From: Chryseosolibacter sp964563295 | GTDB lineage: Bacteria; Bacteroidota; Bacteroidia; Cytophagales; Cyclobacteriaceae | Direction of reading: 5' to 3' | Assembly (NCBI GenBank): GCA_964563295.1 | Contig: CAZLWX010000050.1 | Span: 1 to 25,828 of the forward strand | DNA length: 25,828 bases | Shown here: one piece after another, positions 8,009 through 16,263 of the stretch | Layout of the letters: each line of letters starts with the position of its first letter | Position numbering within the stretch: the stretch's first letter is position 1 | Program-made: the position numbers and the translations under genes | The notes under the pieces: generated by a model | Told to the model about the DNA's origin: nothing | Database searches by the model: none | The model's input: the letters and a program-made list of their open reading frames with translations, nothing else

Positions 8009-8041
8009 AGCCTGACCGGCAAAACGGTCGGGCTTTTTTTT
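8009..8041 (+). terminator. Rho-independent terminator of the sigma/DUF4097 operon
   Basis: Arms AGCCTGACCG (8009-8018) and CGGTCGGGCT (8025-8034) pair over 10 bases with one G-T wobble. The loop is GCAAAA, and eight T follow from 8034. It stands 22 bases after the last DUF4097 stop codon. Confidence 0.92.
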
Positions 8042-8073
8042 GCTGTTCAGGCACAAAATATCATATCCCACGC

Positions 8074-8104
8074 TTGGATTATTTCCCGCAAGGTACAACA
8101 TTTG
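8074..8104 (+). promoter_or_regulatory. Candidate Bacteroidota-type promoter of the binding-protein/TBDR operon
   Basis: TTG at 8074-8076 and AACATTTG at 8097-8104 are separated by 20 bases. This approximates the Bacteroidota sigma-ABfr pattern (TTG, about 20 bases, TAnnTTTG), with the first T of the -7 box missing. It lies between the terminator and the first gene of the next operon, where a promoter is expected. Transcription would begin near 8111. Confidence 0.4.
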
Positions 8105-8107
8105 TAT

Positions 8108-8130
8108 AAGTCTATAAAAACGATAGACTT
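8108..8130. promoter_or_regulatory. Perfect inverted repeat just before the binding-protein start
   Basis: AAGTCTAT (8108-8115) and ATAGACTT (8123-8130) are perfect 8-base arms around a 7-base AT-rich centre. The element overlaps the predicted transcription start and ends 8 bases before the ATG at 8139. It could be an operator for a dimeric repressor or a small leader hairpin covering the ribosome-loading site. The spacer has no other Shine-Dalgarno. Confidence 0.5.
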
Positions 8131-8138
8131 TATATATT

Positions 8139-9071
8139 ATGAGGACACGAAGCATCACCCTGGTCATGACGGCGGCGGTACTCCTGTTGGTTACCAACCT
8201 AAAGGCTCAACAAAATCAGGATTCAAGCCATTACCGAACTCCGGCGCGGCGCGTTGTGATTACCGGTGCCCGTTTTTGCTATCCGCTCCTTCAACGCTGG
8301 ATTGAGCGCTACAAGCTGACGCGGCCAGAGGTAGAGGTCGTAATTGAGCCCAGGAGTACCAGGGACCCAGAATCATATGACATTCTCGCCGAAGTATACG
8401 ACCACAATCCGGAGGTCAAGGCGACCCGCGCGTACGCTTACGTTGGACGGTATGCCGTGTTGCCGGTGGCCAACGCGGCGTCGGCGTTTGCGCGTACCTA
8501 TGCTATATCCGGGGTAAGCCGGGACCAGATTCGGCAGCTTTTCTTTCGTGATACCTTTGCCGACCAGGAAAAACTACGGGAGGTCCAGGAAACGACGACG
8601 ATCTACACGCGCCTCCAAAAGGCCGGCGCTCCCATCGTGTTTGCAACCCAATATGGATTTACACAAACTGATTTTAAGGGAAAAGCGATCGCCGGTGCCG
8701 ATGAGCATTTGCTTACCGCGATTTTACGAGACACCACTGCCGTCTCGTATTTGCCCTTACCGCTCATCTACGACTTAACCACCAGGTCCATCAAGTCGGG
8801 GCTCGCGGTTCTTCCGGTCGATCTTGATGGGAATGGCAAAATCAGCGACACCGAGAAACAGTATCATGAGCTCGACGACGTCATCGCTCAGCTCGAATCA
8901 CTTGCAGATCGCGGACGGAAGAACATCGCCCTGGCTCATTTCCATCTTTCCGTTGCCCGTGAGCATGCTGATCCGGAGGCCGTTGATTTTATCAGGTGGG
9001 TGGTGGATAATGGACAGGCCGACCTGCATGAGGAGGGGTTCATGGAACCCGCGGCGGAAAATCCCAATTAA
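8139..9071 (+). CDS. PstS-like periplasmic substrate-binding protein with EF-hand loop
   Basis: A 310-residue exported protein. The signal peptide is MRTRSITLVMTAAVLLLVTNLKAQ, cleaved before QNQD. The mature part begins with VVITGARFCYPLLQRWIERYKLTRPEVEVVIEP, the pattern of phosphate-type (PBP-like) binding proteins where a short 'I-x-G-x-x' strand is followed by 'PLLQxWxxxY'. VDLDGNGKISDTEK at 227-240 contains a canonical 12-residue EF-hand loop (D228, D230, N232, G233, I235, E239). No ABC permease or ATPase gene is nearby; instead a TonB-dependent receptor and a DUF2490 protein follow on the same strand. It may therefore serve as a periplasmic or surface partner of the receptor. The ligand is not readable from the sequence; phosphate is only the family default. 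Confidence 0.75.
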   Translation: MRTRSITLVMTAAVLLLVTNLKAQQNQDSSHYRTPARRVVITGARFCYPLLQRWIERYKLTRPEVEVVIEPRSTRDPESYDILAEVYDHNPEVKATRAYAYVGRYAVLPVANAASAFARTYAISGVSRDQIRQLFFRDTFADQEKLREVQETTTIYTRLQKAGAPIVFATQYGFTQTDFKGKAIAGADEHLLTAILRDTTAVSYLPLPLIYDLTTRSIKSGLAVLPVDLDGNGKISDTEKQYHELDDVIAQLESLADRGRKNIALAHFHLSVAREHADPEAVDFIRWVVDNGQADLHEEGFMEPAAENPN

Positions 9072-9135
9072 ATTTCCAATCCAAAAAAGTCAAATTCAAA
9101 ACTGTTAAGCCTTCAAACATTAAAACTGTTCGACA

Positions 9136-11676
9136 ATGAAAAGAATGATACTGTTCGCCTTTTTCTTGACGCCCTGGATCTGCCAGGCCCAGAATTATGT
9201 CGAAGGAATCGTGATTGATATAGATGGCATGCCGATTCCCGGCGCCAATGTCATAGTGAATGGAACGCAGACGCACACGGTGACTGATGTTGACGGCCTG
9301 TTTAGGATTCGCGCGCTCGAATTACCATTTGCCATTGTAATCAGTTCAGTTGGATATCAAAGCCAGGAGATTGAATTCTATGAGCTGACCGATGAGCTCT
9401 TCGAGATCATGCTGCCGGAAGAAAACGTGCTTAAGGCGATTGTAGTGACTTCCCGACGCCGTGAAGAGATCGCGCAGCAGGTGCCAATTCCGGTTTCGGT
9501 TATCAATGGTGCGCTGATAGACGAAACGGGCGCTTTCAACGTAAACCGGCTCAAGGAACTGGTACCCACCGTTCAGTTGTACTCATCCAACCCCCGGAAT
9601 ACGACGCTCAATATCCGGGGGATGGGGTCCACCTTTGGGCTTACCAATGATGGAATCGACCCGGGAGTTGGATTCTACGTCGACGGCGTCTATTATGCGC
9701 GACCAGCAGCTGCTGTTCTGGATTTTGTCGACGTTGAGCAAATCGAAGTCCTTCGCGGTCCACAAGGCACGTTGTTTGGAAAGAATACTACGGCTGGAGC
9801 GTTCAATATCACCACCAGGGCTCCCTCATTCAACCCTGAAGCCACCTTTGACCTGAGTTATGGCAACCTTGGCTACATTCAGGCAAAAAGTTCAGTCAGC
9901 GGTCCCATACTGAAAGACAAGATAGCTGTGCGAGCGTCTTTCTCCGGCACCCGCCGCGATGGAACCATCCATCACATTATCACTGACCAATACCTCAACG
10001 ACCTCAACAATCTGGGCGCACGCGCTCAACTGTTGGTCAAGCCTGTTGAAAACATCAAGCTCCTCCTGAGCGCCGACGCCAATCGTCAACGATCAAATGG
10101 CTATGCGCAGGTGATTGCAGGAGTAGCGCATACCCTGCGTGCCGATTACCGTCAATTCGATGCCATTATCGCGGATCTCAACTACACCCTGCCATCTACC
10201 AATCCATTCGACCGTCAGGTGGACCAGGACACTCCCTGGCGCGCTACCAATGACCTCGGTGGTGTATCCATCAATCTTGAGATCGACACAAAAAAAGGAT
10301 CGTTCACGAGTACATCATCATGGCGATACTGGCGATGGGATCCTTCGAACGATCGCGACTTCACTGGGATCCCTATGTTAACGCTGTCTCAGGCTCCCTC
10401 GAGACATCACAACTGGTCTCAGGAACTTCGTTACTCCGGTGAATTATCGCGTCGAATGACCGGTGTTGCGGGTGTCTTTCTTTTTGGACAGGAGTTGAAG
10501 GCTGATCCCTACCACACCGAAGAGGCGGGTCCGGCACAATGGAGGTTTTCCCAAAACACAGCGAGCAGCTTATGGCAGACTCCCGGCCTTCTTGACGGCT
10601 ATGGTATCCAGACGCGTTCTACGCTCTACTCGTTCAGCGGGGCGGCATTTGCCAACGCGGAGTGGACCATAGCAGACAAGTTTCGACTGATGCCCGGCGT
10701 ACGCCTCAACTATGATTCCAAGCGGGTCGACTATCAACGTATGACTTATGGCGGGTTGCAAACTGACGACGAGGCATTGCTAACCCTCAAGCGTTCCGTT
10801 TATACCGACCAGGAGTTCGCTGTTGATGTCGATGATTGGAACGTTTCCGGCCAGCTGACCCTGGCATACTCCGCGGGGCGGCGCGTGAACGCATTTGCAA
10901 CTCACTCGCGGAGCTACAAGCCCGTAGGCGTGAACCTCGGTGGGCTTCCAACCTCGTCAGGCCGGGTGATGACTGAACTGGCCCGGGTGAAACCAGAAGC
11001 TGTTAGTCACTTTGAGGTGGGGCTGAAGACGGCCCCATCGGCCCGGTCGACTGTCAACCTCGCGGTTTATCGCACGGGTATCCGCGATTACCAAACCCTG
11101 GTCCAGGCGGCGGAGCTCGGCGTCAATCGCGGGTACCTTGCAAACGCGGACCTGGTGCGTGTCGCGGGCGCCGAGCTGGATGCGTCGTTGCGGATCGAGT
11201 ATTTTTCGTTTCATGCAGCAGCGGCTTTCACTGATGGTAAATATGTATCATTTCCCAATGCGCCGGTGCCGCTGGAGGAAACGGGCGGAGAAACCGCATA
11301 TAAAGATGTGTCTGGAGGCAATCTTCCCGGAATATCGAGGTGGTCATCAACTCTTGGGGGAGAGTACCTTGGAAAAATGCAGAACATCATGGGGCAGCCC
11401 GGTAAGTTCTTTGTCGGATTCGACACCTTCTATCGATCATCGTTTTCTTCCAGTCCTTCACCGTCGAGGTACCTGAATGTTGCTGGCTATGTGCTTGCCA
11501 ACGGCCGTCTTGGGTTTCGCGCTACGGGCGGGTTGTCTGTATCCGTTTGGGGCCGCAATCTGCTGGGCAGCGACTACATGGAACAGTTGTTGCCTGGCGC
11601 CGGAAATGCGGGGCATTACGCAGGTGTGCTTGGTGATCCCAGAACCTATGGTGTGACGTTGAAATTCATTCCTTAA
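9136..11676 (+). CDS. TonB-dependent receptor with CarboxypepD_reg-like N-domain
   Basis: An 846-residue outer-membrane transporter. The signal peptide is MKRMILFAFFLTPWICQAQ. Residues 20-97 form a carboxypeptidase-regulatory-like domain (EGIVIDIDGMPIPGANVIVNG ... DVDGLFRIRALELPF), typical of Bacteroidota receptors. The plug spans about 108-228 and includes GVGFYVDGVYYARP and the hallmark QIEVLRGPQGTLFGKNTTAG. The rest is a 22-strand-type barrel ending in TYGVTLKFIP. The plug style (LRGPQGTLFGKNTTAGAFNITT) is that of the siderophore/iron-complex receptor group also abundant in Caulobacter and sphingomonads, so the substrate could be an iron complex or another scarce nutrient. It is second in a three-gene unit, 64 bases after the binding-protein gene. 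AAAACTGTT occurs twice in that spacer (9098 and 9122). Confidence 0.93.
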   Translation: MKRMILFAFFLTPWICQAQNYVEGIVIDIDGMPIPGANVIVNGTQTHTVTDVDGLFRIRALELPFAIVISSVGYQSQEIEFYELTDELFEIMLPEENVLKAIVVTSRRREEIAQQVPIPVSVINGALIDETGAFNVNRLKELVPTVQLYSSNPRNTTLNIRGMGSTFGLTNDGIDPGVGFYVDGVYYARPAAAVLDFVDVEQIEVLRGPQGTLFGKNTTAGAFNITTRAPSFNPEATFDLSYGNLGYIQAKSSVSGPILKDKIAVRASFSGTRRDGTIHHIITDQYLNDLNNLGARAQLLVKPVENIKLLLSADANRQRSNGYAQVIAGVAHTLRADYRQFDAIIADLNYTLPSTNPFDRQVDQDTPWRATNDLGGVSINLEIDTKKGSFTSTSSWRYWRWDPSNDRDFTGIPMLTLSQAPSRHHNWSQELRYSGELSRRMTGVAGVFLFGQELKADPYHTEEAGPAQWRFSQNTASSLWQTPGLLDGYGIQTRSTLYSFSGAAFANAEWTIADKFRLMPGVRLNYDSKRVDYQRMTYGGLQTDDEALLTLKRSVYTDQEFAVDVDDWNVSGQLTLAYSAGRRVNAFATHSRSYKPVGVNLGGLPTSSGRVMTELARVKPEAVSHFEVGLKTAPSARSTVNLAVYRTGIRDYQTLVQAAELGVNRGYLANADLVRVAGAELDASLRIEYFSFHAAAAFTDGKYVSFPNAPVPLEETGGETAYKDVSGGNLPGISRWSSTLGGEYLGKMQNIMGQPGKFFVGFDTFYRSSFSSSPSPSRYLNVAGYVLANGRLGFRATGGLSVSVWGRNLLGSDYMEQLLPGAGNAGHYAGVLGDPRTYGVTLKFIP

Positions 11677-11711
11677 TTGCAATTGTTATCTTGCGGGCGC
11701 TTTTCCCCCAC

Positions 11712-12464
11712 ATGAAAATCAACCGTCAGCTTTTCTTGTCGATCATACCCATCGTACTTGCAGGTATACTGTACGCAACTTCCGTTTCAGGGCAATCCGT
11801 TCAGCGACGCGATCAGTTGTGGTTTGGATTCTTCAGCCAGCCGCGTTTCACAGAACGATCTGGTATGTGGATCGACATTCATTACCGGGTAAATGACCCT
11901 TTCCGCCCGGCTACCGGCATCGTCCGGGTGGCTTACACCTACTTCATTACCGATCATTTGAGAGCTTCCGCGGGTTATGGTCACATCCGGCTCTTTACTC
12001 CCGACACCAGCTTGCCGGATGTCCCGGAGCACAGGCCATGGCAACAGGTCCAATGGATAACCCATGTTGAACGCCTTCAGTTGTCACAGTGGTTAAGGAC
12101 GGAGGAGCGGTTCCGGCGCCGGGTATCAGGCACCAGCCTGTTGGATGACTACAATTTCAACTGGAGATTCCGCTATAATCTGGGACTATCCGTGCCCCTT
12201 CGGGGAAAACAACTTACGGCCGGAACTCCCTTTGTCCTGGTGAACGATGAAATCCACGTGAATGCGGGGAAACAAACCGTCGATCACCGCTTTGATCAAA
12301 ATCGCTTTTTTGTTGGGCTGGGTTATCAGTTTGGCCGCCATACAAACGCAAACATTGGCTATCTCAACGTTCATCAGAAGCTTGCGCCTACGTCCTTTGT
12401 CAGAGTTGATGCCGTACGACTTTTTGTTACGTCCAACATCGACTTGCGCCAACGGAAGAGTTGA
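11712..12464 (+). CDS. DUF2490 outer-membrane beta-barrel protein
   Basis: With the ATG at 11712 the protein has 250 residues. The frame opens earlier at a TTG (11691), but MKINRQLFLSIIPIVLAGILYATSVSGQ is a complete signal peptide. The mature part shows the DUF2490 pattern: DQLWFGFFSQPRFTERSGMWIDIHYR at the start, alternating amphipathic strands, WITHVERLQLSQWLRTEERFRRR in the middle, and a C-terminal region of short strands (FFVGLGYQFG, ANIGYLNVHQ, LFVTSNIDL). It lies 35 bases after the TonB-dependent receptor and closes that operon. The family's role is unknown; co-localisation suggests it helps the receptor. Confidence 0.82.
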   Translation: MKINRQLFLSIIPIVLAGILYATSVSGQSVQRRDQLWFGFFSQPRFTERSGMWIDIHYRVNDPFRPATGIVRVAYTYFITDHLRASAGYGHIRLFTPDTSLPDVPEHRPWQQVQWITHVERLQLSQWLRTEERFRRRVSGTSLLDDYNFNWRFRYNLGLSVPLRGKQLTAGTPFVLVNDEIHVNAGKQTVDHRFDQNRFFVGLGYQFGRHTNANIGYLNVHQKLAPTSFVRVDAVRLFVTSNIDLRQRKS

Positions 12465-12467
12465 ATG

Positions 12468-12567
12468 ATTCCTAATTCCTAATAATTCCTAATTCAGAAT
12501 AATTCAGAATTGAGATTCAGGTATCAGGAACAATTAGGAATCAGGAATCAGGAATTAGGAATTTTTT
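12468..12567. repeat. Inverted heptamer arrays (ATTCCTA / TAGGAAT)
   Basis: Directly after the DUF2490 stop codon, heptamers ATTCCTA run forward (12468-12495) and return as their complement (AATTAGGAATCAGGAATCAGG..., 12533-12563). The two halves can fold into a long hairpin. The first 28 bases, including an out-of-phase ATA interruption, are identical to the start of the array at 18591. It fills most of the 155-base spacer before the SET gene. Confidence 0.82.
12484..12567 (+). terminator. Terminator built from the heptamer arrays
   Basis: AATTCCTAATT (12484-12494) is the perfect complement of AATTAGGAATT (12553-12563), whose end merges into six T (12562-12567). Other array copies can pair in register too. 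It is placed just after the DUF2490 stop, so it could end the binding-protein/TBDR operon. The loop is long, which lowers confidence. Confidence 0.5.
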
Positions 12568-12619
12568 CTAACTTCACGCACTTTTTGATCAGAGGCATAG
12601 AATTTTTATTGCGCAAGGC

Positions 12620-13261
12620 ATGGCACTGCTAGAGAAGCAACTTTTTATCAGGAAATCAACAATCCCAAATTCAGGCAAAGGTCTTTTCACGAAGAAATTC
12701 ATTCCGAAGGGAACCCGCATTGTCGAGTACAAAGGACGAATTACAAACTGGAAAGAGGTTAAGGATCAGGACGGCAACAACCCGTACATCTTTTACGTGA
12801 AGCGCAACCATGTGATTGATGCATTACCGGCGAAGCGGGCGCTGGCCCGTTACGCCAACGACGCTAATGGGATCGTAAGGGTGAAGGGCATACGGAATAA
12901 TGCCGACTACATCACCGACGGCTTGAAGGCTTATATCGAAGCAAGGACTGATATCCCGGCAGGCGCCGAGATCCTGGTCGATTACGGAAAGGACTACTGG
13001 AACGTCATCCGTCATAATCTTCGGCTCGAGCGGGAGGAGGCGAAGAGGAAGAAGAATGCGCGCGCAAAACGCACCACACCATTCAGGAAGAGGAGAGTGG
13101 ATGGTCAGAAAATCCTGCAGGATGTCAAGCATAGCAAGGACAAGGATTCGACGCTTGCACCTCGCGCCGATGTTACGCGAAAAACACGTCAAAAAAAATC
13201 ACTGAACGGCAGGAAGAGCATTTCAAAGCAGGAGAGAAAGGCGAAAGTCCGGACGGAATAG
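12620..13261 (+). CDS. SET-domain protein with lysine/arginine-rich tail
   Basis: A 213-residue protein without a signal peptide. Residues 8-128 form a compact SET domain, the fold of protein-lysine methyltransferases: NSGKGLFTKKFIPKGTRIVEYKG at the start, RYANDANG at 77-84 in the place of the classic R-F-x-N-H-S cofactor motif, and AEILVDYGKDYW at 116-127 in the place of the E-L-x-Y-D-Y motif. The YANDA form replaces the usual His by Asp, which recurs in short bacterial SET proteins as far as I know. Residues 136-213 are extremely basic (EEAKRKKNARAKRTT, FRKRR, TRKTRQKKS, KQERKAK), like histone or DNA-binding tails. Its stop codon directly abuts the stop of the convergent TPR gene. The substrate is unknown. 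Confidence 0.85.
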   Translation: MALLEKQLFIRKSTIPNSGKGLFTKKFIPKGTRIVEYKGRITNWKEVKDQDGNNPYIFYVKRNHVIDALPAKRALARYANDANGIVRVKGIRNNADYITDGLKAYIEARTDIPAGAEILVDYGKDYWNVIRHNLRLEREEAKRKKNARAKRTTPFRKRRVDGQKILQDVKHSKDKDSTLAPRADVTRKTRQKKSLNGRKSISKQERKAKVRTE

Positions 13262-16198
13262 CTACCGGTTGCGAACGGCTTCGAGTTGGAGGGCGGCGTC
13301 GCGTGCATAGTCGACAAGGCCCTGACGTGTCGCCTCAGTGATGTAAGCCTCCAGCAGCCTTACGGAATTCGGATTGCTTTGAATGGCCTCAGCCAGGATA
13401 TCATATGCCTTTGGACTTCTTTCGTCTTTTTCGCGGAAGAAACTTGCCGCCGCCAATACTCCCTCTTCAAAGTAAGGATTCCAGAGCCCCAGGATGGCGT
13501 AATTCCGTTCCGCGGTAACGGTGTCATTCTTCGACAGGCTTATTACGGCATTGTAGAGCATTCTTTCCAGCGATTGGGAATGCCTAAAAGAGACATCATC
13601 GATCCGTCGTTCGAGTTCGCGGCCTTCATTGCCAATCGCAAGTAGCAAGAGTTGAAAATGCCGGACGTCTTCCAGGAGTTGCTGGTCTGTAAATTCCAGT
13701 CCCGCGATTTGATTGTAGTAACGGATCGCCATTTGCATCCGGTCGGCCCTCAGTTGCTTGTAGCACATCTCGAGCAGCATCCGGACTTTGTAATTGGGAT
13801 TGTCCAGGGAATTGATCAACCGGGAGAAAAACACAGTGTCCGATGCCGAAACCATATAACGCGCGTACTGGTATTTTTCCGCTTCGGGCATGGTGAGGGC
13901 TTCTTGCGGCGACGATGACAGAATTTTCCTGACCTGGGAGGCCAGGCGGATTTCGTCGCTATCCCCCGATGTGGCGACGGAGTCCCACGCTACTCTTGCC
14001 TCGCCAATACGCTGCGCTTCCGTAAGAGCGATAGCATAATACAAGAGCGCTTTTTTGTACTCGTCCTGCAGCGCATATGCAAAGTAGGTCACGGCGATAT
14101 CAGGGTTACCCTGTTCGAGCGCCCAGAGTCCCTGCAGGTAATTGTATTTCCCCTGATAGCTTTGAGTGAGAAGGAATAGTTCGCCAATAGTTTGTTTGGC
14201 CATGTATATGTTGCCCTGGTGGTAGTAGGCGTGAGCCAACGACGCCTTTAGCGCTTCGCGGAAGCTGACGTTCAGCGAGTCTTCCGCAATCTTGAGTGCG
14301 CGGCTTGTGAACGTCGTGTCGAGGTCGCGAGCGTGATACACGATGTAGTTATTTAGAAGTGTTGCACTGTGCAGGTTGAGCTCACGAACATCAAGGGGAT
14401 CCCGCTCGAGGTTCAGTTCTTGGCGAAACAAGGTCGAATTGACCAGCGCGTTGCTGACGACGCCAGGGGAGGTATCGTCAAACTGTCTTAGAATGGAATC
14501 TGTCTTGACGGGGATCAACTCCGCGGCCGTCATGCCAAAGAAATTGGCCTCCGCGGAAGTTTTCGCTATCCCATCGCGGCGCGCTTCAAAGAACAGATAC
14601 GTTGCAGAATCGAGATGGTGTATGCTCGCGTAGGCAAAGCCCAGGTTATTGTCGAGTGCTGCTGATGGTGACTTCATCCGTGCCTGTCTGAAAGCCCCGA
14701 TGGCGGGAAAATATTCCCTGCGCCAGAGGTACAGATTGCCCTGATTGACGAGCGAATAATCACTCGGATTTCGCTCGTTCGCCAGCTCGTAGCTCTCGTC
14801 GGCGCCCTCAAAGTCGAGCCGCGAGGCTTTGATCATCGCCAGGGCATAGTTGGCTCGATGGTTTTCGAACGCATTGATCCGGCTGCGATCATAGAAAGCG
14901 CGCGCCAGGGTTTCGTTTTCCTGAAGTTTATAGAGGTCGGCGGCGTAGTTATAAAATCCAGCCATGCTGTAGTAGACGTAATCCTGCCAGTATGAAGCAA
15001 ACACAAATGCGAGCGTGATAATGACGCCGGCCAGGCGGAAAGTAAAGTATGGCATTCGATTGGGCCTGTACAACACTTTGTAGACGGGCATATTCCCCGC
15101 CATCATGGCAATGAAATTGGAAAAAATGTAGATGATAAGGGCCAGACCGAAAGCGAAGTGTGTGAAGATGATGAGATCGCGAATGACTTTGAGCGCGGGA
15201 TCGTTGGCGTTGCCCAGAAGCTGGCCGATGGTGGCGAAACTTATTATTGCCAATGCCACAAAGAACAGCGCACCGAGGGGAGCGAATCCGACGATGTTGT
15301 CGTACAAGTTCTCCCGCATCCTGAATCCCCAAAGACCGAGAATTGCGGATATCGTCAGGAGTAGATAGAGGTTCAGGTAAAGGAAATCCCAATTGATGGT
15401 GCCGATCTCGTGCAGTAGGGTTATTAGGACGTTGGCCAAATAGACGGTACTGATGATCAGGAAATGCCGCAGGTTTTTTGACGTGCCCCTGGTGGTCACA
15501 TACACCAACGACGCCATGATTTCGTGGGCCACCATGAGAATGAAGAGTATGCTGAGCACCAGGCCAGCGGTGTACCCGGCCGTCGCGAGGTGGAGGAGTG
15601 GAAACGGGATTTGACCTGCGAATTCGACCATCAGCACGAGCGCAACCATAAGTGCTCCGAAAACGAGCAACCGCGAGACAAAACTGGCTGTTGTTCGTAT
15701 CGCGTTAAAATAAAAACTGACGGCGAGAAAGATGATCAATACAACGGCGGGGACCAGGACGCCATTCTGTCCGAATAACTGCATCAAGTCCAGGCGTAAA
15801 CTGACGACAAATAGAATAAAAACTGTCATGCCCGACAGATACCAAAACCTGTCAAGCGTGGATATCACGGACACGATGATCGCGGCACCTGCGAGCAACA
15901 GACCAAGAAAGATGAAGGATGCGGACGCGTTGTGCTCCACGTCGCTTCCTTGCAGGTATTCGAATATCACGTAGCTTTCGGCGGGTACACTGAGCTCGAA
16001 AGGCCCGACCCTGAAACTATGAATCGTGGTTTCAACCGTCTTTTGCTCTTGAATTTTCTCCCAGTGGATAATGCCATCGTTGCCTTGAAACCATGAAAAC
16101 CACATAAAACCGAGCGCACCGATGGCTATTGCGATCGACAGATGCCAGATCCGTCGAATCGGAGCCGGCCACTGCTTCCAGAAAAAGATGGCAGACAT
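13262..16198 (-). CDS. Polytopic membrane protein with large C-terminal TPR domain
   Basis: A 978-residue protein. The first roughly 410 residues carry a series of hydrophobic segments (about ten or more helices, such as SFIFLGLLLAGAAIIVSVIS, LVPAVVLIIFLAVSFYF and VYLANVLITLLHEI). An extracytoplasmic segment at about 40-85 lies after the first helix. From about residue 410 the protein is soluble helical repeat: AADLYKLQENETLARAFYDRS, FEGADESYELANERNPSDYSL and FPAIGAFRQARMKSPSAALDNNLGFAY are recognisable TPR units, continuing to the C-terminus. I know no function; such fusions in Cytophagales are annotated only as TPR proteins. It is third on the minus strand after the FGE-like and MocA-like genes, 65 bases after the latter. 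ATG at 16198 gives a short basic N-terminus before helix 1. Confidence 0.82.
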   Translation of the reverse strand: MSAIFFWKQWPAPIRRIWHLSIAIAIGALGFMWFSWFQGNDGIIHWEKIQEQKTVETTIHSFRVGPFELSVPAESYVIFEYLQGSDVEHNASASFIFLGLLLAGAAIIVSVISTLDRFWYLSGMTVFILFVVSLRLDLMQLFGQNGVLVPAVVLIIFLAVSFYFNAIRTTASFVSRLLVFGALMVALVLMVEFAGQIPFPLLHLATAGYTAGLVLSILFILMVAHEIMASLVYVTTRGTSKNLRHFLIISTVYLANVLITLLHEIGTINWDFLYLNLYLLLTISAILGLWGFRMRENLYDNIVGFAPLGALFFVALAIISFATIGQLLGNANDPALKVIRDLIIFTHFAFGLALIIYIFSNFIAMMAGNMPVYKVLYRPNRMPYFTFRLAGVIITLAFVFASYWQDYVYYSMAGFYNYAADLYKLQENETLARAFYDRSRINAFENHRANYALAMIKASRLDFEGADESYELANERNPSDYSLVNQGNLYLWRREYFPAIGAFRQARMKSPSAALDNNLGFAYASIHHLDSATYLFFEARRDGIAKTSAEANFFGMTAAELIPVKTDSILRQFDDTSPGVVSNALVNSTLFRQELNLERDPLDVRELNLHSATLLNNYIVYHARDLDTTFTSRALKIAEDSLNVSFREALKASLAHAYYHQGNIYMAKQTIGELFLLTQSYQGKYNYLQGLWALEQGNPDIAVTYFAYALQDEYKKALLYYAIALTEAQRIGEARVAWDSVATSGDSDEIRLASQVRKILSSSPQEALTMPEAEKYQYARYMVSASDTVFFSRLINSLDNPNYKVRMLLEMCYKQLRADRMQMAIRYYNQIAGLEFTDQQLLEDVRHFQLLLLAIGNEGRELERRIDDVSFRHSQSLERMLYNAVISLSKNDTVTAERNYAILGLWNPYFEEGVLAAASFFREKDERSPKAYDILAEAIQSNPNSVRLLEAYITEATRQGLVDYARDAALQLEAVRNR

Positions 16199-16235
16199 GA
16201 ATCAGCTAATGGATAAAAGCTGCTAAGCTAATTCC

Positions 16236-16259
16236 AAAAAAAGTCTTTAGAAACTTTTT
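16236..16259 (-). terminator. Weak AT-rich hairpin between the MocA-like and TPR genes
   Basis: AAAAAGT (16238-16244) and ACTTTTT (16253-16259) form a 7-base stem around an 8-base loop, with a T-run on the minus strand. It sits immediately after the MocA-like stop codon. The stem has only one G-C pair, so it may attenuate rather than end transcription. Confidence 0.35.
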
Positions 16260-16263
16260 CTTG

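Noticed and set aside
8003..8305. Plus-strand 100-codon frame over the operon junction
   Set aside because: It spans a strong terminator and the start of the binding-protein gene in another frame; its product shows no domain.
14949..15392. Minus-strand 147-codon frame inside the TPR gene
   Set aside because: Out-of-frame shadow of the membrane region; composition is Arg/His/Ser rich with no motif.
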